Shown: positions 9,071 through 20,849 of the stretch, one piece after another
Layout: every line of letters begins with the position of its first letter
Position numbering within the stretch: the stretch's first letter is position 1
Source: Pelargonium cotyledonis
Taxonomy: Eukaryota; Streptophyta; Magnoliopsida; Geraniales; Geraniaceae
Direction: 5' to 3'
NCBI GenBank assembly: GCA_036897625.1
Contig: JAYMTA010000206.1
Coordinates: forward strand, 1 to 34,932
Length of the DNA stretch: 34,932 nt
Translations under genes and position numbers: made by a program
Notes under the pieces: model-generated
Database searches by the model: none
What the model saw: only the letters and a program-made list of their open reading frames with translations
Told to the model about the DNA's origin: nothing

Positions 9071-12000
9071 CAAAAAAAAAAAAAAGAATGAAAGTTCAAA
9101 TAGATATTTTGAAAGACCGCAAATTGTATGTTTAAACATACTGTTAAGAGGTTAAATTAAAGTTATCATATCCTGTGAATCGATTATCTGATACTCTCTG
9201 GAGGTACACCACTCCATGGATCATTCATCAAAGGCTAATTAGTGTAATTTGTGATTTATTAAAATCCTTATGTTGTATAATATGCATGCACGAACAAACC
9301 CATTCTTAATTTGAATAGAAAAGGCTACTATGTGTGAATTTTTTTCCCTCTTACACTAAATCAAATTATAAATTATGATGGTGATGATAATAAAGGACAG
9401 AACAGAAGACAATCGGCGAGCACCAGCTTAACACTATTATTAATTTAGAACCCCGCCACACCACACCGCTCAACACAGTACCGCACCGAACCGCACCCAT
9501 AGCACAATTCATTAAACAGCCCCTCACGTTATTCATCATCTTTGCCAATTGCGAATAGACATGGATGGGCAGTTGTTACTATTAACACCACTCACGTCAT
9601 TCCCATGTACAACCAGCAGCTACAATGATCGTTAATCAAGAATATATCAAATAACGAAGACTCACCAACACTTATTGGGACAAGCGGTTTAAGGCATCTG
9701 ATTCTCTCGAACTTGCACTCAAGTGTCGAAGCCATTTAGATATGCAGAATCAATGCGTTGGGAAGGAAATGTGCAGCCAAGGCCATGTCATACCAACTCT
9801 TGCCAATGCAGGTTAGCATTTTTGAAATGATATGAAAAGACAAAATGTAGATGATGTGCACAACATGCTTTCGTTTTTAGGATGGTAGCCAAGAAATATT
9901 AGGGAAGAGTTGAAAACACAAACAGCAGAGTTTAAAATAATAACAAAAATGAATACGTATTCAATCACAACCAAAAGGATCAATACTATCAAATAATGTT
10001 TGAACGAACGAGCAAGGCTTGCTCGCATGTGCATTGAGTGAGAAACTTTATTTCAACGTATACCATAGAAGGATAAGCCCGGCGAAACAAGGTTGAACAT
10101 TAAAAAGTTCACATGGGGAACCACTACAAGAGAACTGAGTATAAGAAATCAAAATGCAATACTAAAATAAAATTTCACCACCAACAAATCAACTAAGGAA
10201 ACAGCTGCAAGAAGCCAGCCATAATGAATCAACGCAAACTCAACACACCCATTGCTCAAGAGTCTGAGAAATTTCAGAAATAAAAGTTGACAACCTCAAG
10301 TATGATCCAATAGGCTATCGACTTCACTACTTGAGTCTTGAAACTCTCCGGGTGACATTGAAATGGCCGAGGATAATCATTAGATTAACAGAACCCTCAC
10401 TAAGAAGAAATGGCGTCCAACTACAGCCAATGAACCAAAGAATTGACTTCACTAAGAACTACAACTACCATAGTGAGTCCATTCCTAAATGAACACGACT
10501 GTGAAACTGGACTGCAGGTGAAGTTATAGGACTGTGAACAGCAGAAATGGAACGTTTCCAGCAAGCTTCTAACAATTTGAATCCTAAGAAATACTAGTTT
10601 CTCATGTCAACCCATGAAACCTATTGGAAAGGAAGTGAAGGAAAGAAAAAGAAGATGAATGAACCACACAAACTAATGACATAAAGGATTATCATTGCAT
10701 TTACTTTTGAGGTCTATTACACAGCAGCTATAATATACTCTTGTTATGCCACATTTTTCCAACCCCAAATAGCTCTTTTAAAGCTTCTAAGATCTATATC
10801 TATATGTTCCTGATATTTTATAGGTCTGACTAATTTGCAATCATAACTGAAAATTTTGCATAACAGAAAGAACAAAAAAAAGTGTCACTCAAAGTAAAAA
10901 TAAGGCACGAGTGTCGTTACTTAAATATACAGAAATCATGTACAAATTTATTTTCAGAATCTTACGTAGATGGAAGGAAGGCTATGTTGAGTTGAATCTT
11001 ACACGACGAAAAGGAAAAGAAATGTTACTGACAAGGGCACATAGATTTATGATTGAGGCAGCATAGCAGTCATCCATCACTGAAAATAAAATTAACAAAC
11101 TGGTAAACAAAAAGAAATGTTGTAAAGCAAAATTCACAATGCCGTAGAAATAAAATCTAACTAATAGGTTCACAAGGAAATGGATATGTATTCACATCTT
11201 GAATCTAGCCCCTATAGCTGAGGCTAAACTCAAAATATCTCTCGAATTAAATGGAGAACAAAAGGCATGTAGCATGCTCATTATATAAAGCAAGTAAGCA
11301 AGCACAAAGCATTGTATAAAGCAAGTAAGCAAGCACGAAGCGTTGTAACTTGGGGATTGTATTTCGATTAGAGGAAAATGAAGACCTCACATTAAATCAA
11401 GTTAGGAAGTGCGAAGCGGTGTTTTCTTTCTACCCCATGACGTCTTAAGAATAGAATAGCAAAAGGTAAAAAACTACATCATTTAATTTCTTATATTTCA
11501 GAGAAGGATTAAGTGCTCCATGGTACCATACTTGAAGAGCATTAAACAAAACAAATTTCATCTTTCTGGGAGCCTAGTAGCAACCGTTTCTTTTCTATTC
11601 TGATCAAATATGAAACTTCCAAACAACCCTTCTAAGCCTGAAATAAGACAACTACAATAACAACAACAACAGCAGGAGTCCCTATTTCATTTGATATGTT
11701 TTTCAATTTGAAGCAAAGCTCAATTATCGTCTTCCTTGTTTGCAAGGAAATCATCATGTATCTAAGCCTATTATTAACAGTGTGGCACGCCACTTGTTCT
11801 TCTAGCTAACCAGAAGCCTCAAAGGAGTTATAGACTTATAGTTAATATATTGGCATCTCATCTGCAGCTCTAAAGATCATTGCACTCCAAGGCCAATTTT
11901 CCCAAACACTAAGAAGTAAGAAATCAAGACAGAACAAAGGATAGATATGATATAACAGATAACAGATAGCAGCAAGGAAATGAAAAATGCAAAACTAGGC

Positions 12001-12158
12001 ACTGCAATTTGGTTATAAATATAATTAATTACTGTAATTAATTAAGATGACAACAGAGTAGTACCTAATCAGTACTAGTAATTCAAATTGCAGAGAGAGA
12101 GAGAGAGATAGAAGTAATTGCCTCAAATAGAGATTGAAACAGATGTAGAATCAATCAA
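9071..12158. other. Non-coding stretch downstream of FTRA
   Basis: I found no open frame with family resemblance on either strand and no transposon ends. The part nearest 12,158 must include the FTRA 3'UTR (minus strand), with a GA-repeat near 12,092-12,110. The rest is unassigned. It could hold untranslated exons or a non-coding transcript, but nothing in the sequence shows this directly. Confidence 0.4.
11284..11345. repeat. 31-bp tandem duplication
   Basis: The unit tataaagcaagtaagcaagc... at 11284-11314 is repeated immediately at 11315-11345 with two base differences (cac(a/g)aagc(a/g)ttg). Confidence 0.9.
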
Positions 12159-12686
12159 TCATTCAAGGATTTCGAACTCGTCGTCCTTGAGATGGGCAAA
12201 GAATTTGACAGGACCGCGGCCTGGGATATCGGTGACGAACTGGATCTTGTAAGGGAGATTGGCGGAGATACGCTTTCCCTTCCAGAGCCCAACGAACTGC
12301 TTGAGCTCACCTTCCATGCCGGTCAGATCTACCTCCGGTACTTTCGGCACGTGGTACACCTTGAGAGGCACATTTACCCTAACCCTGGAGCCTATCTTCC
12401 TGCCACCGGTGAGCTCATTCAGCAGCTCTTCTTCTCCTTCTATGGACGACGACGACGAAGAAGAAGACGATGACGATGCCGATGCCGATATAGGCGTGGA
12501 TGTCGCTACCTCACAAGATATCCTCCTCCTCCTCCCGCTGCAGGTGATGCTTTTGATTTCGATTTTGCTCAAAGAAGAAACGAAAATAGGCAGTGACGAT
12601 ACTCTGGTGGAACCGGAAAAGAGTGAAATCGAGCGAGCCCTAACCGCCGCCGGTGTCGACAGAGCTGCGGTGGTTGTAGTCATCAT
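12159..12686 (-). CDS. FTRA: Ferredoxin:thioredoxin reductase, variable subunit (subunit A), chloroplast
   Basis: A single-exon gene of 175 codons. The product is the small variable subunit of ferredoxin:thioredoxin reductase. This subunit docks on the catalytic Fe-S subunit FTRB in the chloroplast stroma and supports light-driven reduction of thioredoxins. The family signature is in the C-terminal half: GSRVRVNVPLKVYHVPKVPE, then VDLTGMEGELKQFV, LWKGKRISANLPYKIQFV and GPVKFFAHLKDDEFEILE, which forms the SH3-like barrel of the family. The N-terminal 70 or so residues are rich in Ser, Thr and Arg and fit a chloroplast transit peptide. A run of about 13 Ser and a Glu-rich linker follow. I chose the first Met of MMTTTTAALSTP at 12686. 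The frame is open upstream to 12830, but those 48 residues look like translated 5'UTR. Arabidopsis homologues are about 180 residues. The neighbour LCBK1 is on the same strand upstream. Confidence 0.93.
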   Translation of the reverse strand: MMTTTTAALSTPAAVRARSISLFSGSTRVSSLPIFVSSLSKIEIKSITCSGRRRRISCEVATSTPISASASSSSSSSSSSSIEGEEELLNELTGGRKIGSRVRVNVPLKVYHVPKVPEVDLTGMEGELKQFVGLWKGKRISANLPYKIQFVTDIPGRGPVKFFAHLKDDEFEILE

Positions 12687-12895
12687 CTGGTTGAGCTTGT
12701 GGTTGTGGCTGCAGTAATGTGTATGCAACAAATGTAGTAGCAGTGTTATTGGGTTGAGTAAAGGTTCTGTTTCTGGCTCTGGTGCGGTGAGGTAATGGTA
12801 ATGTATGTATCGAATTGTCTCACCCTTCAATTCAATTGTTATGAAATTGAGGCCATCTCATCTGATCCATCTGTCTCTGTCGTTTAACATGTGAT

Positions 12896-12910
12896 CCAAT
12901 CCAATCCAAT
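12896..12910 (-). promoter_or_regulatory. Three tandem CCAAT boxes upstream of FTRA
   Basis: CCAAT occurs three times back to back on the plus strand (ATTGG on the coding strand), about 210-225 bp upstream of the FTRA start codon. CCAAT boxes bind NF-Y factors and are common in promoters of photosynthesis-related genes. That this array is active is inference. Confidence 0.4.
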
Positions 12911-13795
12911 CCACCCTATTATTTACTCCCAAAACAAAAATAAAATACTTATCTAGCTTCCTTTTTCAAGCAGTCCGCAACGAGAATACATAGATTCATT
13001 TTGAGAGTTGATTAAGATTTACACTTTTGATTTATATTGTGACATTGATTATTTCAATTTGCAGATAATAAATTACAATTTTTTTTCGGTAAGACAACAA
13101 GTTCTTTCTTGTTAATAAGTTAAATTGTTGTTAGAGTTTGAAGAACGGTGGTGGCGTAGATTCATGGGTTTTTTTTTATGGTGCCTGCGTTGGGCAATAA
13201 AAAGTTTGTGGCAGTAAATGCGGTCGTAAGAAAGGAGAATGTGATGGTTTGATCGAATCCCTCGAAATCAAATGGGCTTTCGAGTTACCTATTTGAATAA
13301 TATAACAAACCTCACGGTGGCGATGAGAGGTTAGCATAGAATTTCATGTCGTCGTCAAAAACTCCAAGAGCAATTGTTATAAGTATTCATGCTCTTCGGC
13401 CAAGGGAGGATTCAAATGTCTTATGTTTGATTGTTTTAGAATCAACTATTAGTGTTGATGGGAGAGGAAGAGAGAGTCAATTCTATTAATTTAATCATGG
13501 ACCAAAGAAAATAGTAGCACAGTAGAAATGAACATTGAATTGTTTTCTCCTGATAGATGCAAAATGGTCCACAAAAGAACGTGTGGCTCAAGTGGTGGAC
13601 GGAACGTAAGGTAGAGCCAACTCTCACCAACTACACCAATAATATCTCTCTATGGATAATTACGGAACCAAAGCAAAGTAGTAAGTTGAGTTGACACTGA
13701 CAACTGACTTCAACGATCTACCTTTTTTTTTATATTTCTAAGCCAAATACAGCTTCTATTTCAAACAACCAAAACATCTAATCTTCAACAAACTC
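12911..13795. other. Spacer between FTRA promoter and LCBK1 3' end
   Basis: No gene was recognised. A short T-run followed by 'cggtaagacaacaagttctttcttgttaataag' (from about 13,080, split here as one descriptive phrase) may be another tiny antisense LINE 3' stub like the one at 24,863, but no target-site duplication is clear. The segment 13,796-14,243 is probably the LCBK1 3'UTR. Confidence 0.3.
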
Positions 13796-14243
13796 ATCAA
13801 TTACTCTTCAGAAGAGTAGAGACCACAAAACCATATAGATCTTCCATTTCAAAGCTGATGAGAAAAGAAGAAAGAAATGGAAATGAACCCAAGTGCTTCA
13901 TAGTACACATACATACCTCATAGCATTCTGAATGATTACAGGCAAAAATAACAGGCTCTCTAATACAGCAAGCACGCAGCGTGCACCCAGCAGCACCACC
14001 AAACAAGTGAGGCAGCGTACATAACACGTCCAAGTTATACAAAATGAACAGGCAGCTGATACACAACCCAAAAGACGAAAGAAGAATTTACAGATGACCT
14101 CACATAAGCCGTAGTGTCATGGTAGCAGCGATTGACACAAAATGCAAATAGAGCAAACACGAGTATGCGGATGTGTCGGTGCAAAAGAGGATGTGCATCC
14201 CTGGAATATGACAAAAAAAAGAATTTAAAAGGGCACATGGTTG

Positions 14244-17200
14244 TCATACATGACTGCCCGGGGAGCGACCTATGAGTCTGCACTGCTCTGGGAGAAGTGA
14301 AGACACCACTTGCCCATTGAGTGGAAAAAATTCTCCATCAATGCCACAGCCATTGTGAGTGTGCTTTCCTGACTTAATCTTCACCGATTTTACCTGCATT
14401 GGCATGGGAAGAAGTATGGTTAGATAGGCAACCCGATATAGCGTTTCAATTTATCGATGTCCACATAAGAATTGGCACGTTCATGATCGTGGTTTATCAT
14501 TTTCGTTAGATGGCTAGATCTACGCATCATAACTAGATATGAAACTATCATTGCAACTATACATTTCAATGTGTAAGAGTATATATCAACAGATCGAAAA
14601 TGCCCATACCTTAACATATTCTACATATGGCAGTGATAAGTGTTGACCTCGACCCATCTGCATAAGCAAGAAAAATCTCAACAACCTCAGTCGCCCATTC
14701 CCATGAACTAAGATCAAATCCAAACAGTCATCATCATGCTCGGCTTTTGGTGCAACCACTTGGGAACTCTGGACGCTTCTGCATGCATGGTTGCACACTA
14801 GGATGCCAAGAAATTGTCCTTTGGTAACAACTGGTTTCTCTCCATACCTAGCAACAACTTCATTTCTTGGTCCAGCTTCTAAATCTTCTGATGGCCCTGG
14901 TAGTTCAATTGGATTTTCCACATCCCAGTTAGACTCAGAATCCCACTTGGGTTCAGCATCCCAAATAGGACCTGGATCAGACATTGTTGAAGAAATATCC
15001 TCTTTATCATTTATCGCCGCATTACCCCAAGAGCTTCTGTTAGGATCATATGCAGCATTCAACCCGTTCCATCCTTTATCTGTCCTAGACTTCGATCTGG
15101 TTCTTGGCCTGTTTGGAGTCGTGGATAGTGGTATGTGAGGATGAATGACTTCCGGCTCAGCTGTGACATTGCTCCTCCCAGATGATAAGCGTTTTGATTT
15201 TGGATCTATCCCACGCACATACTCAGATGGTTCAGTGCTAGCATGTGTGCTACTACAAGTTGTATCCAAGTCTCCCCCAGACATTCGGCTGGGTGTCATT
15301 ATAGAGTCGATACTTGATAGACTGGACGCTCTGGGAATTCCATCAGTTTTTGATCTTCGCATGATGTCAGTGTACAGATCTGACATGTCAACAACTCTTT
15401 CACCCGAGTGTGTCCCCTCACAATCCTCTTTTGCTGCTGGGACATATTCTACTTCATAGTTGTATTTCGGCAAGCACAAAAACTTAAGGAAGCCAGCAAC
15501 AAAATAACGCATTGGACCAAAACGCTTTTGGTATTTCTCTGAAAGTTCCAACACTGCAACAGAGGAGACGTACACATTAAGAAAATCGAAGGCTCTTAAC
15601 ACTAACCAGTCATTATTTCACTGTACAGTGCTTATTCACAATTCTTTGTTTTTGTCCAACAACTTAAGTTGTCTTACATTCTTTTTCAACCACTTAATCT
15701 ATTAATAACTAAAAACTGAGAGATCAAAACGCAAAACAAACAAAAATTATAATCAATGCCAGCGCATCCTGAAAAATTACAATCAATGCCAGCGCCACCT
15801 TCAGCATGTATGCATTAACTGATCACTATCAATACACTAGTACTTGACTGCCCAAATAAAGCTTTTCAAGGGATATTACTAGTAAACTCACCCAAACCCA
15901 AACATACAAATATGTAACAAAGACTGTAGTTGGAAAATGTCAATAAACAAGAAAATAACTAAGGCAGGGAAATCAAACTAAAAGCATCATACTGATTTCA
16001 ATCAAACAGTTTATAACTAAAAGATCATGAAATGCTAAATGGAGACAAAGAAGAAAAATATTTATTCCAAGCATTATGAATTACCATCGCTAACAAAACC
16101 ATAGTATGATACTGTCATTCCAAAGTGAATAACACCAGTTTGAATCCACTCAACAGCAAAAACATCTGTAGCTGTAAGACCCCCCTGAAACCACAAAATA
16201 ACCCACTGATGAGCAACAGGATGCACAGTTTGAAGTCTCGTGATTGCACTTATATTGTGAATATATCTAGCAAGATCATGTGCAAGGATCCAATTAATAT
16301 GCAGACCTTAACAGAGAACTGAGAAGCATTTATTGGATTTCCAATTATTTCGAAAGATCAAGTGAAAAGATAAACTACAGGTTTGGCTTTCGGTTATCCA
16401 ATATTAACTAGCATAAATCATTATGAAAATAGTAAATAAAAAGAACCACAAAATTTCTGACAGCACACAGACTCAGGGTTCCCAAAGCAAATACTTGGGG
16501 AAAGAATTTTACCCTTAAACAACCTTCAAAACCTTTGCTCACCCATGACAGAGCACATGGGCTATATGCTGGGACCCATGTGAACATGGACACTCAATTT
16601 AGATAGTCTGATATTTTAGAATGTGCGAAATAATTAATATTATATGCTAAAAATCACAAATAAAGGTACTAGAGTTTGAAATTACATGGATAACAACTAC
16701 AGCCCTTATCCAGAAAATATGAAATTTATTACATTGACCTGAAATGTGACAAAACTCATATAAAGCAGAACTAGGTTGCAGACCAACTTAAAGAGCAATT
16801 GTATGTAAAACCTGCTCAAAAACTTCTATTCTGAAAACCCATATCCAGATCTTACGTTTTAGAAGAAGTCATCATACATGATATTATGATAATTTTGATG
16901 AACCAAACATTTAATGAAGGTGAATAGAGAACTAAGGTGAAACAATTTAAACTTGTACAAATTAGTGTCTGAATTTGTGGCTCCAAAATATAAGTTGAGA
17001 AATGAAGGTCAACTGTGTAAATATGGTCATGTAATCATACAATCATCTTACCAAAAAAAATATGGCAATTACTTTTATGGGAGAGTAGGAACTAACAATT
17101 TTAAAACAGACTGACCAGGAGCAGGGACAGATATAGGAAGAGGAGTGTGGGCAGTTGCCTCCACTGAACTTTTTGTTATTGAAAATTTACCATGTATTTT

Positions 17201-20200
17201 TATTGATTTTCATTTCTATCCCTTCTATTTTTCAAATTTTGCCCCCACTGAATGTTGATTTTTTTAATATGCCCATTAACTTAAAACATTTTTCTAATTG
17301 CCTTATAATTTTGCCCCCACTGAGTAAATATTCTGGATCCGTCCATGACCAGGAGATAGAAGGGATATTCAGATGAGGAGAAAATGCATACAAAATCAAC
17401 TTTCCATGGCAAAACATAGTTTGGTTAAGTTTACTAGGAAGAATATCATTTATTAATAACATATATACATGAACCAAGCCATGTTGGGTCAAATGGTTTG
17501 AGCGCTTTGGATTCCCTTCGAGGGCTCGATTACTAGCCGCTAAAAAAATACCATATATACATGATCAGGAAAGAGTTTTACCTTCACAATAGCTATGGCA
17601 GCAGAAACTGGATCTCTAACCCCCAGAACAGTCCACACTAATGAATTGTCTGAACCAGCAGGTATAATTCCCAGGGGGATCGAAATTCCTTCTTTCTGGT
17701 TGTCTCTAGTAAGTAGACCATTCAGAACCTGATATAGATGCATGGTCAAAGTAGTAAATAGCAAATTCTTGTGGAAAAATACATTACAACTAGAACATAC
17801 AACCACAAGAAGCCGTCTCCTGCAAGGGCAAATGACTAACCTCATTAACAATTCCATCACCTCCAACACATATAATTCCTGTAGTAAAATACAAAATCAA
17901 ACACATGGATGAGAGCAAGAAATATGATGAAGAGTATCAATATATGAAAGAAACAAAATGTAATGAATTGATGTAGATACCATCAGGGCATGTGCTGAAG
18001 TCAACGCTGGATGCAAGTTTTCTGGCATGCCCAGCAGATGTTGTTTTCACTACCTCCAATTGAAATCCTGCAAGCTGTCACAGTTTGCACCGATAAGGAA
18101 ATATCAACAGAAACTCTGAATGAACCCTCTCATTTCTATAGTAAGACTACGGTAGAATGGACATCTTCAATTCTAAGTAGCATGATAGCTAAAATTAATA
18201 GCTGTTAATCTAAGCGTAATGGTTTGAGTTAATCAACAAGAAGTTGATAACAGTGGAATCAACAAGTTTGATCAATAGCCACTTGTGCTTACTTGAGATA
18301 TAAAGAGGACATGCTACACCTGATTACAATAGAGATGAATGGAAGCTAACCAAGCACCGAAACCCAATTACATTACTACCCATCTTTGGTGTTTGAAATC
18401 ACAGAAATTGTTTTCGGTTTACTTTTGATGGGTTTTTTCATTATTTGTTAAACACAAATGATGACACAGGCTACTCTTTACTTCTAAAAAGACAGCATCC
18501 ACGAGACAAACAACCCAATAATACATGATCCTCGAGAGACAGATAATTATTTATCCATTATATCTTCTGCCTCCTAATTCTCCAGCCAATGCGCCCAATC
18601 AGATGAAGCCCTATGTCCAATGCAAAATGATGAACCTTATCAAATCCAAGAGATATATCTGCCTCATTTTCTGCCAATTGCCTCAGCGTACCCATTCCCT
18701 AGCCCATAAATATCCACAGAGCTCGTGCTAAGCCTTTGATTTTCACTAATACATATTTTTCCTTATTATTCTACCAGTAATCGTGCATTTGCTAGATTTT
18801 CCTCTGAGTATCTCTGATGATTATCCATGGCTCTTCATAGATCATTCATTTGTTAACTTTTGAAAGCTTAAAGTCAGTGTGTTGCATGCCATATCCACCT
18901 TCATTCATGCTTCTTCAGTAAGTGCATGTACAATAATGTAGTCTGCCATATTTCCTAAATTAACCTTCCAACTTACCCTTTCAAGTTTTGAAAGGTAAAA
19001 TATATTTGGATTACTAACAACATCATTTAGAAAGTTAGTAATAACTACGGTCTAAGTCGGGTCAAATAAGGCAGTTATTTTGGAGAGGGAGTAAACAAAA
19101 ATGATATGCTGATGTTGGTTTTAAGAAGCAAATTGACCATATAAATTTCGCCTCTCAAACAGAAGATGATGCTAAAAGATTTTTTATATGATGGTCAACA
19201 GGCATGTAAAATTTACCTAAAAAAGGTCATTTAAAAGCCAACAAATACAATATCATGGACACTTGCATAAAGTTCAATTTTGCAATTTAGCTTCAAATGC
19301 AATGGTAACCCACTAAACATCATTTAAAGCGGCATACCTTAAATATCGGTTCGACAATGCCATGGAAAACTTTACTAGAACGACCACGTCCCGACCTCGG
19401 ATTTAGAATCACGAGCATTTTTGGTGAGTTTTTACATTTAAAAAGTAACTCTGGGGGAGTATCAATAGGAAGTAATTCTGAAGAAGACTGTTTCTTTGAA
19501 GAAGCCAATGGGTGAGGCAAACAATTAACAAAACATTGCTGATCTGCAAAGCCACCAACCCATTGAAGTGCCTCTTCTATGCTAGAAGCTAAGAAACGAA
19601 AGTCCTTGCGACTTCTCCGAGCTTTAATAAAACAAGACAGGCCACAAGAACCCTTCTTCAGTGGGTATGAATGCACAGTAAAATGTCGAAGTCCGGCATG
19701 GTAAGAAACCTGTCAAAGTCAAAGTAGGGAAAAATTGAATTCCATGCCACTAAATGCATGACATAAAGCATCTTCACGGGTCTGAGAAGGAGGAAAAGTT
19801 ACCGAGACGACATCCTCAAGAGCCAACATATGAGAACCCCAAACTAAAGCCTTGCTTGTTAATTTAGCATCAAAGGCTTGCTGGTTGGTGGTTTCTGAGG
19901 AGGTTTGCTGCACATTAGAGGCATTTGTATTATTGGTCTTGCTCTTATCCAACACCAACTTGCCCGAAAAGACAGCATACCCCAACAGATCAGACTTTTC
20001 ATCTCCGCCTCCTATATCAATCCTGTGGTCATCTCCCTTGGGTTTGGTAGAATCTTCAGAAGAGGAGATAACAGGCCTTGTAGAAGCCTTGAGCTTGTTG
20101 CGTTTCTCCGGGAACACAATTGGGGACGAGTGTTGACCCCCTGTTGCTATTTGTGAGCACAATCCCAGGCGGCAAAGAGACTGCTGAGGTGTGGTCAGTC

Positions 20201-20222
20201 TCAAGGACCTAGCCTTCTGCAT
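14244..20222 (-). CDS. LCBK1: Sphingoid long-chain base kinase 1 (diacylglycerol-kinase-type catalytic domain)
   Basis: The gene encodes a kinase that phosphorylates sphingoid long-chain bases such as sphingosine and phytosphingosine. Coding exons in reading order are 20222-19803, 19709-19338, 18074-17981, 17878-17841, 17728-17582, 16184-16085, 15553-14610 and 14393-14244. All introns are GT-AG, and frames join without a break to 754 codons (Arabidopsis LCBK1, 763). Conserved N-terminal blocks include LCSQIATGG, HRIDIGGGDEKSDLLGYAVF and SKALVWGSHMLALEDVVSVS. The catalytic domain has MLVILNPRSGRGRSSKVF (about 238-255), GGDGIVNEV (301-309) and IPAGSDNSLVW (330-340). A Ser-rich, probably disordered insert (about 430-620) includes RASSLSSIDSIMTPS. 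The C-terminal part of the domain resumes with GQFLGILVCNHACRSVQSSQ. The start is ATG at 20222 (MQKARS), as in Arabidopsis; an in-frame GTG 15 bases upstream is not the start. The intron between exons 5 and 6 carries two transposon insertions. Confidence 0.95.
15742..15801. repeat. 30-bp tandem duplication in an LCBK1 intron
   Basis: The unit aaaaattataatcaatgcca... at 15742-15771 is repeated at 15772-15801, nearly identical over its first 24 bases (one difference) and diverging at the end. It lies in the intron between exons 6 and 7. Confidence 0.75.
17114..17355. mobile_element. hAT-like MITE, 226 bp, with 8-bp target-site duplication
   Basis: The element at 17122-17347 starts CAGGGACAGATATAGGA. 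The reverse complement of its end reads CATGGACGGATCCAGAA, so the termini form an imperfect inverted repeat of about 17 bp. It is flanked on both sides by an identical accaggag (17114-17121 and 17348-17355). An 8-bp duplication with CAGGG-type ends is the hallmark of hAT elements. The interior repeats 'tgcccccactga' twice and has no coding capacity. It lies in the LCBK1 intron between exons 5 and 6. Confidence 0.8.
17460..17564 (+). mobile_element. tRNA-derived SINE fragment with 13-bp target-site duplication
   Basis: Identical catatatacatga copies at 17460-17472 and 17552-17564 bracket a 79-bp insert. The insert contains 'gggtcaaatggtttgagcgc', which resembles a tRNA A box, and about 25 bases later 'gggctcgattactagcc', which resembles a degraded B box (GGTTCGANTCC). 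It ends in a short A tail (taaaaaaata). This is the structure of a tRNA-derived SINE head. It lies 17 bp beyond the splice donor of LCBK1 exon 5, on the strand opposite to that gene. Confidence 0.7.
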
Positions 20223-20286
20223 ATCCCTAAATTCCACTGGTACTCTCTATTGTACCCTCAGAATTCAGTAGTACTAGTGACAGTAG

Positions 20287-20679
20287 CTGGTAGAGAAGAG
20301 TAACAAAAACTCAGAACACTAGCAAACAATACACCACAATCGCATAAGCTACATAAGAAAAATGAAAATAAATAAACAAACAAATCAAAAAGTGCATGTC
20401 AAGCCAATGTGATAATTCATTTCCAAACAACTATAGTTGCGTTCGTCCTCATCGTTAACAGATCAGATCAACCTACATCTATCCAATTCTTGAATTTTCG
20501 AAATTCTACAACATCGTCATCGTTTCTGATTGTAAACAGATACTGAATTTGATAATCATCGTCCTATACGAACTTCAAAGAGAACGATCGGAGCGGAGAA
20601 GCCAGTTCAAATGTATAATTCAAAACTGGAGAACGAATAAAGTAGGTAAAAATAAATAAAAACAGCGAATACGACTCAC
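20287..20679 (-). other. Probable intron in the LCBK1 5'UTR
   Basis: On the minus strand, a GTGAGT donor at 20679 follows '...gcacaggcacagttg'. A pyrimidine-rich acceptor 'ttgttactcttctctaccag' ends at 20287, 65 bases before the start codon. Together they give a standard leader intron of 393 bp. The leader exon would lie about 20,680-20,830. This is inferred from splice signals only. Confidence 0.5.
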
Positions 20680-20849
20680 CAACTGTGCCTGTGCCTGCAG
20701 ATCCTATTCCTAGCTGTCGCCGGAGCTATGGTAGCTGAATCCAAAACTCAGATTGGTGTCGCTAGCAGTTGCAGAGAAAAAGAAGAAGATGAAATGGAAA
20801 AAGACCGAATGGAAACCTAAAGCCCCCTCCTCTCCCCTACTTTGGCTAT

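Noticed and set aside
9648..9750. Minus-strand short open frame starting MASTLECKFERIRC
   Set aside because: Under 50 codons, with no recognisable family and no supporting exon structure; probably chance.
9773..9792. 'cagccaaggccatgtcat', reminiscent of miR169
   Set aside because: Only the first nine bases agree with the miR169 family, and no matching hairpin arm is visible nearby.
12192..12717. Plus-strand open frames of 93 and 152 codons
   Set aside because: They are antisense shadows of the FTRA coding sequence; the acidic Asp/Glu run is the complement of its poly-Ser tract.
14791..15459. Plus-strand open frames of 115 and 104 codons
   Set aside because: They are antisense shadows of the large exon 7 of LCBK1.
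18525..18731. Open frame inside the long LCBK1 intron between exons 2 and 3
   Set aside because: It lacks family similarity on either strand and is not needed for a continuous LCBK1 reading frame.
20222..20237. Upstream start for LCBK1 at 20237
   Set aside because: The codon there is GTG, not ATG. The ATG at 20222 matches the MQK start of the Arabidopsis protein.
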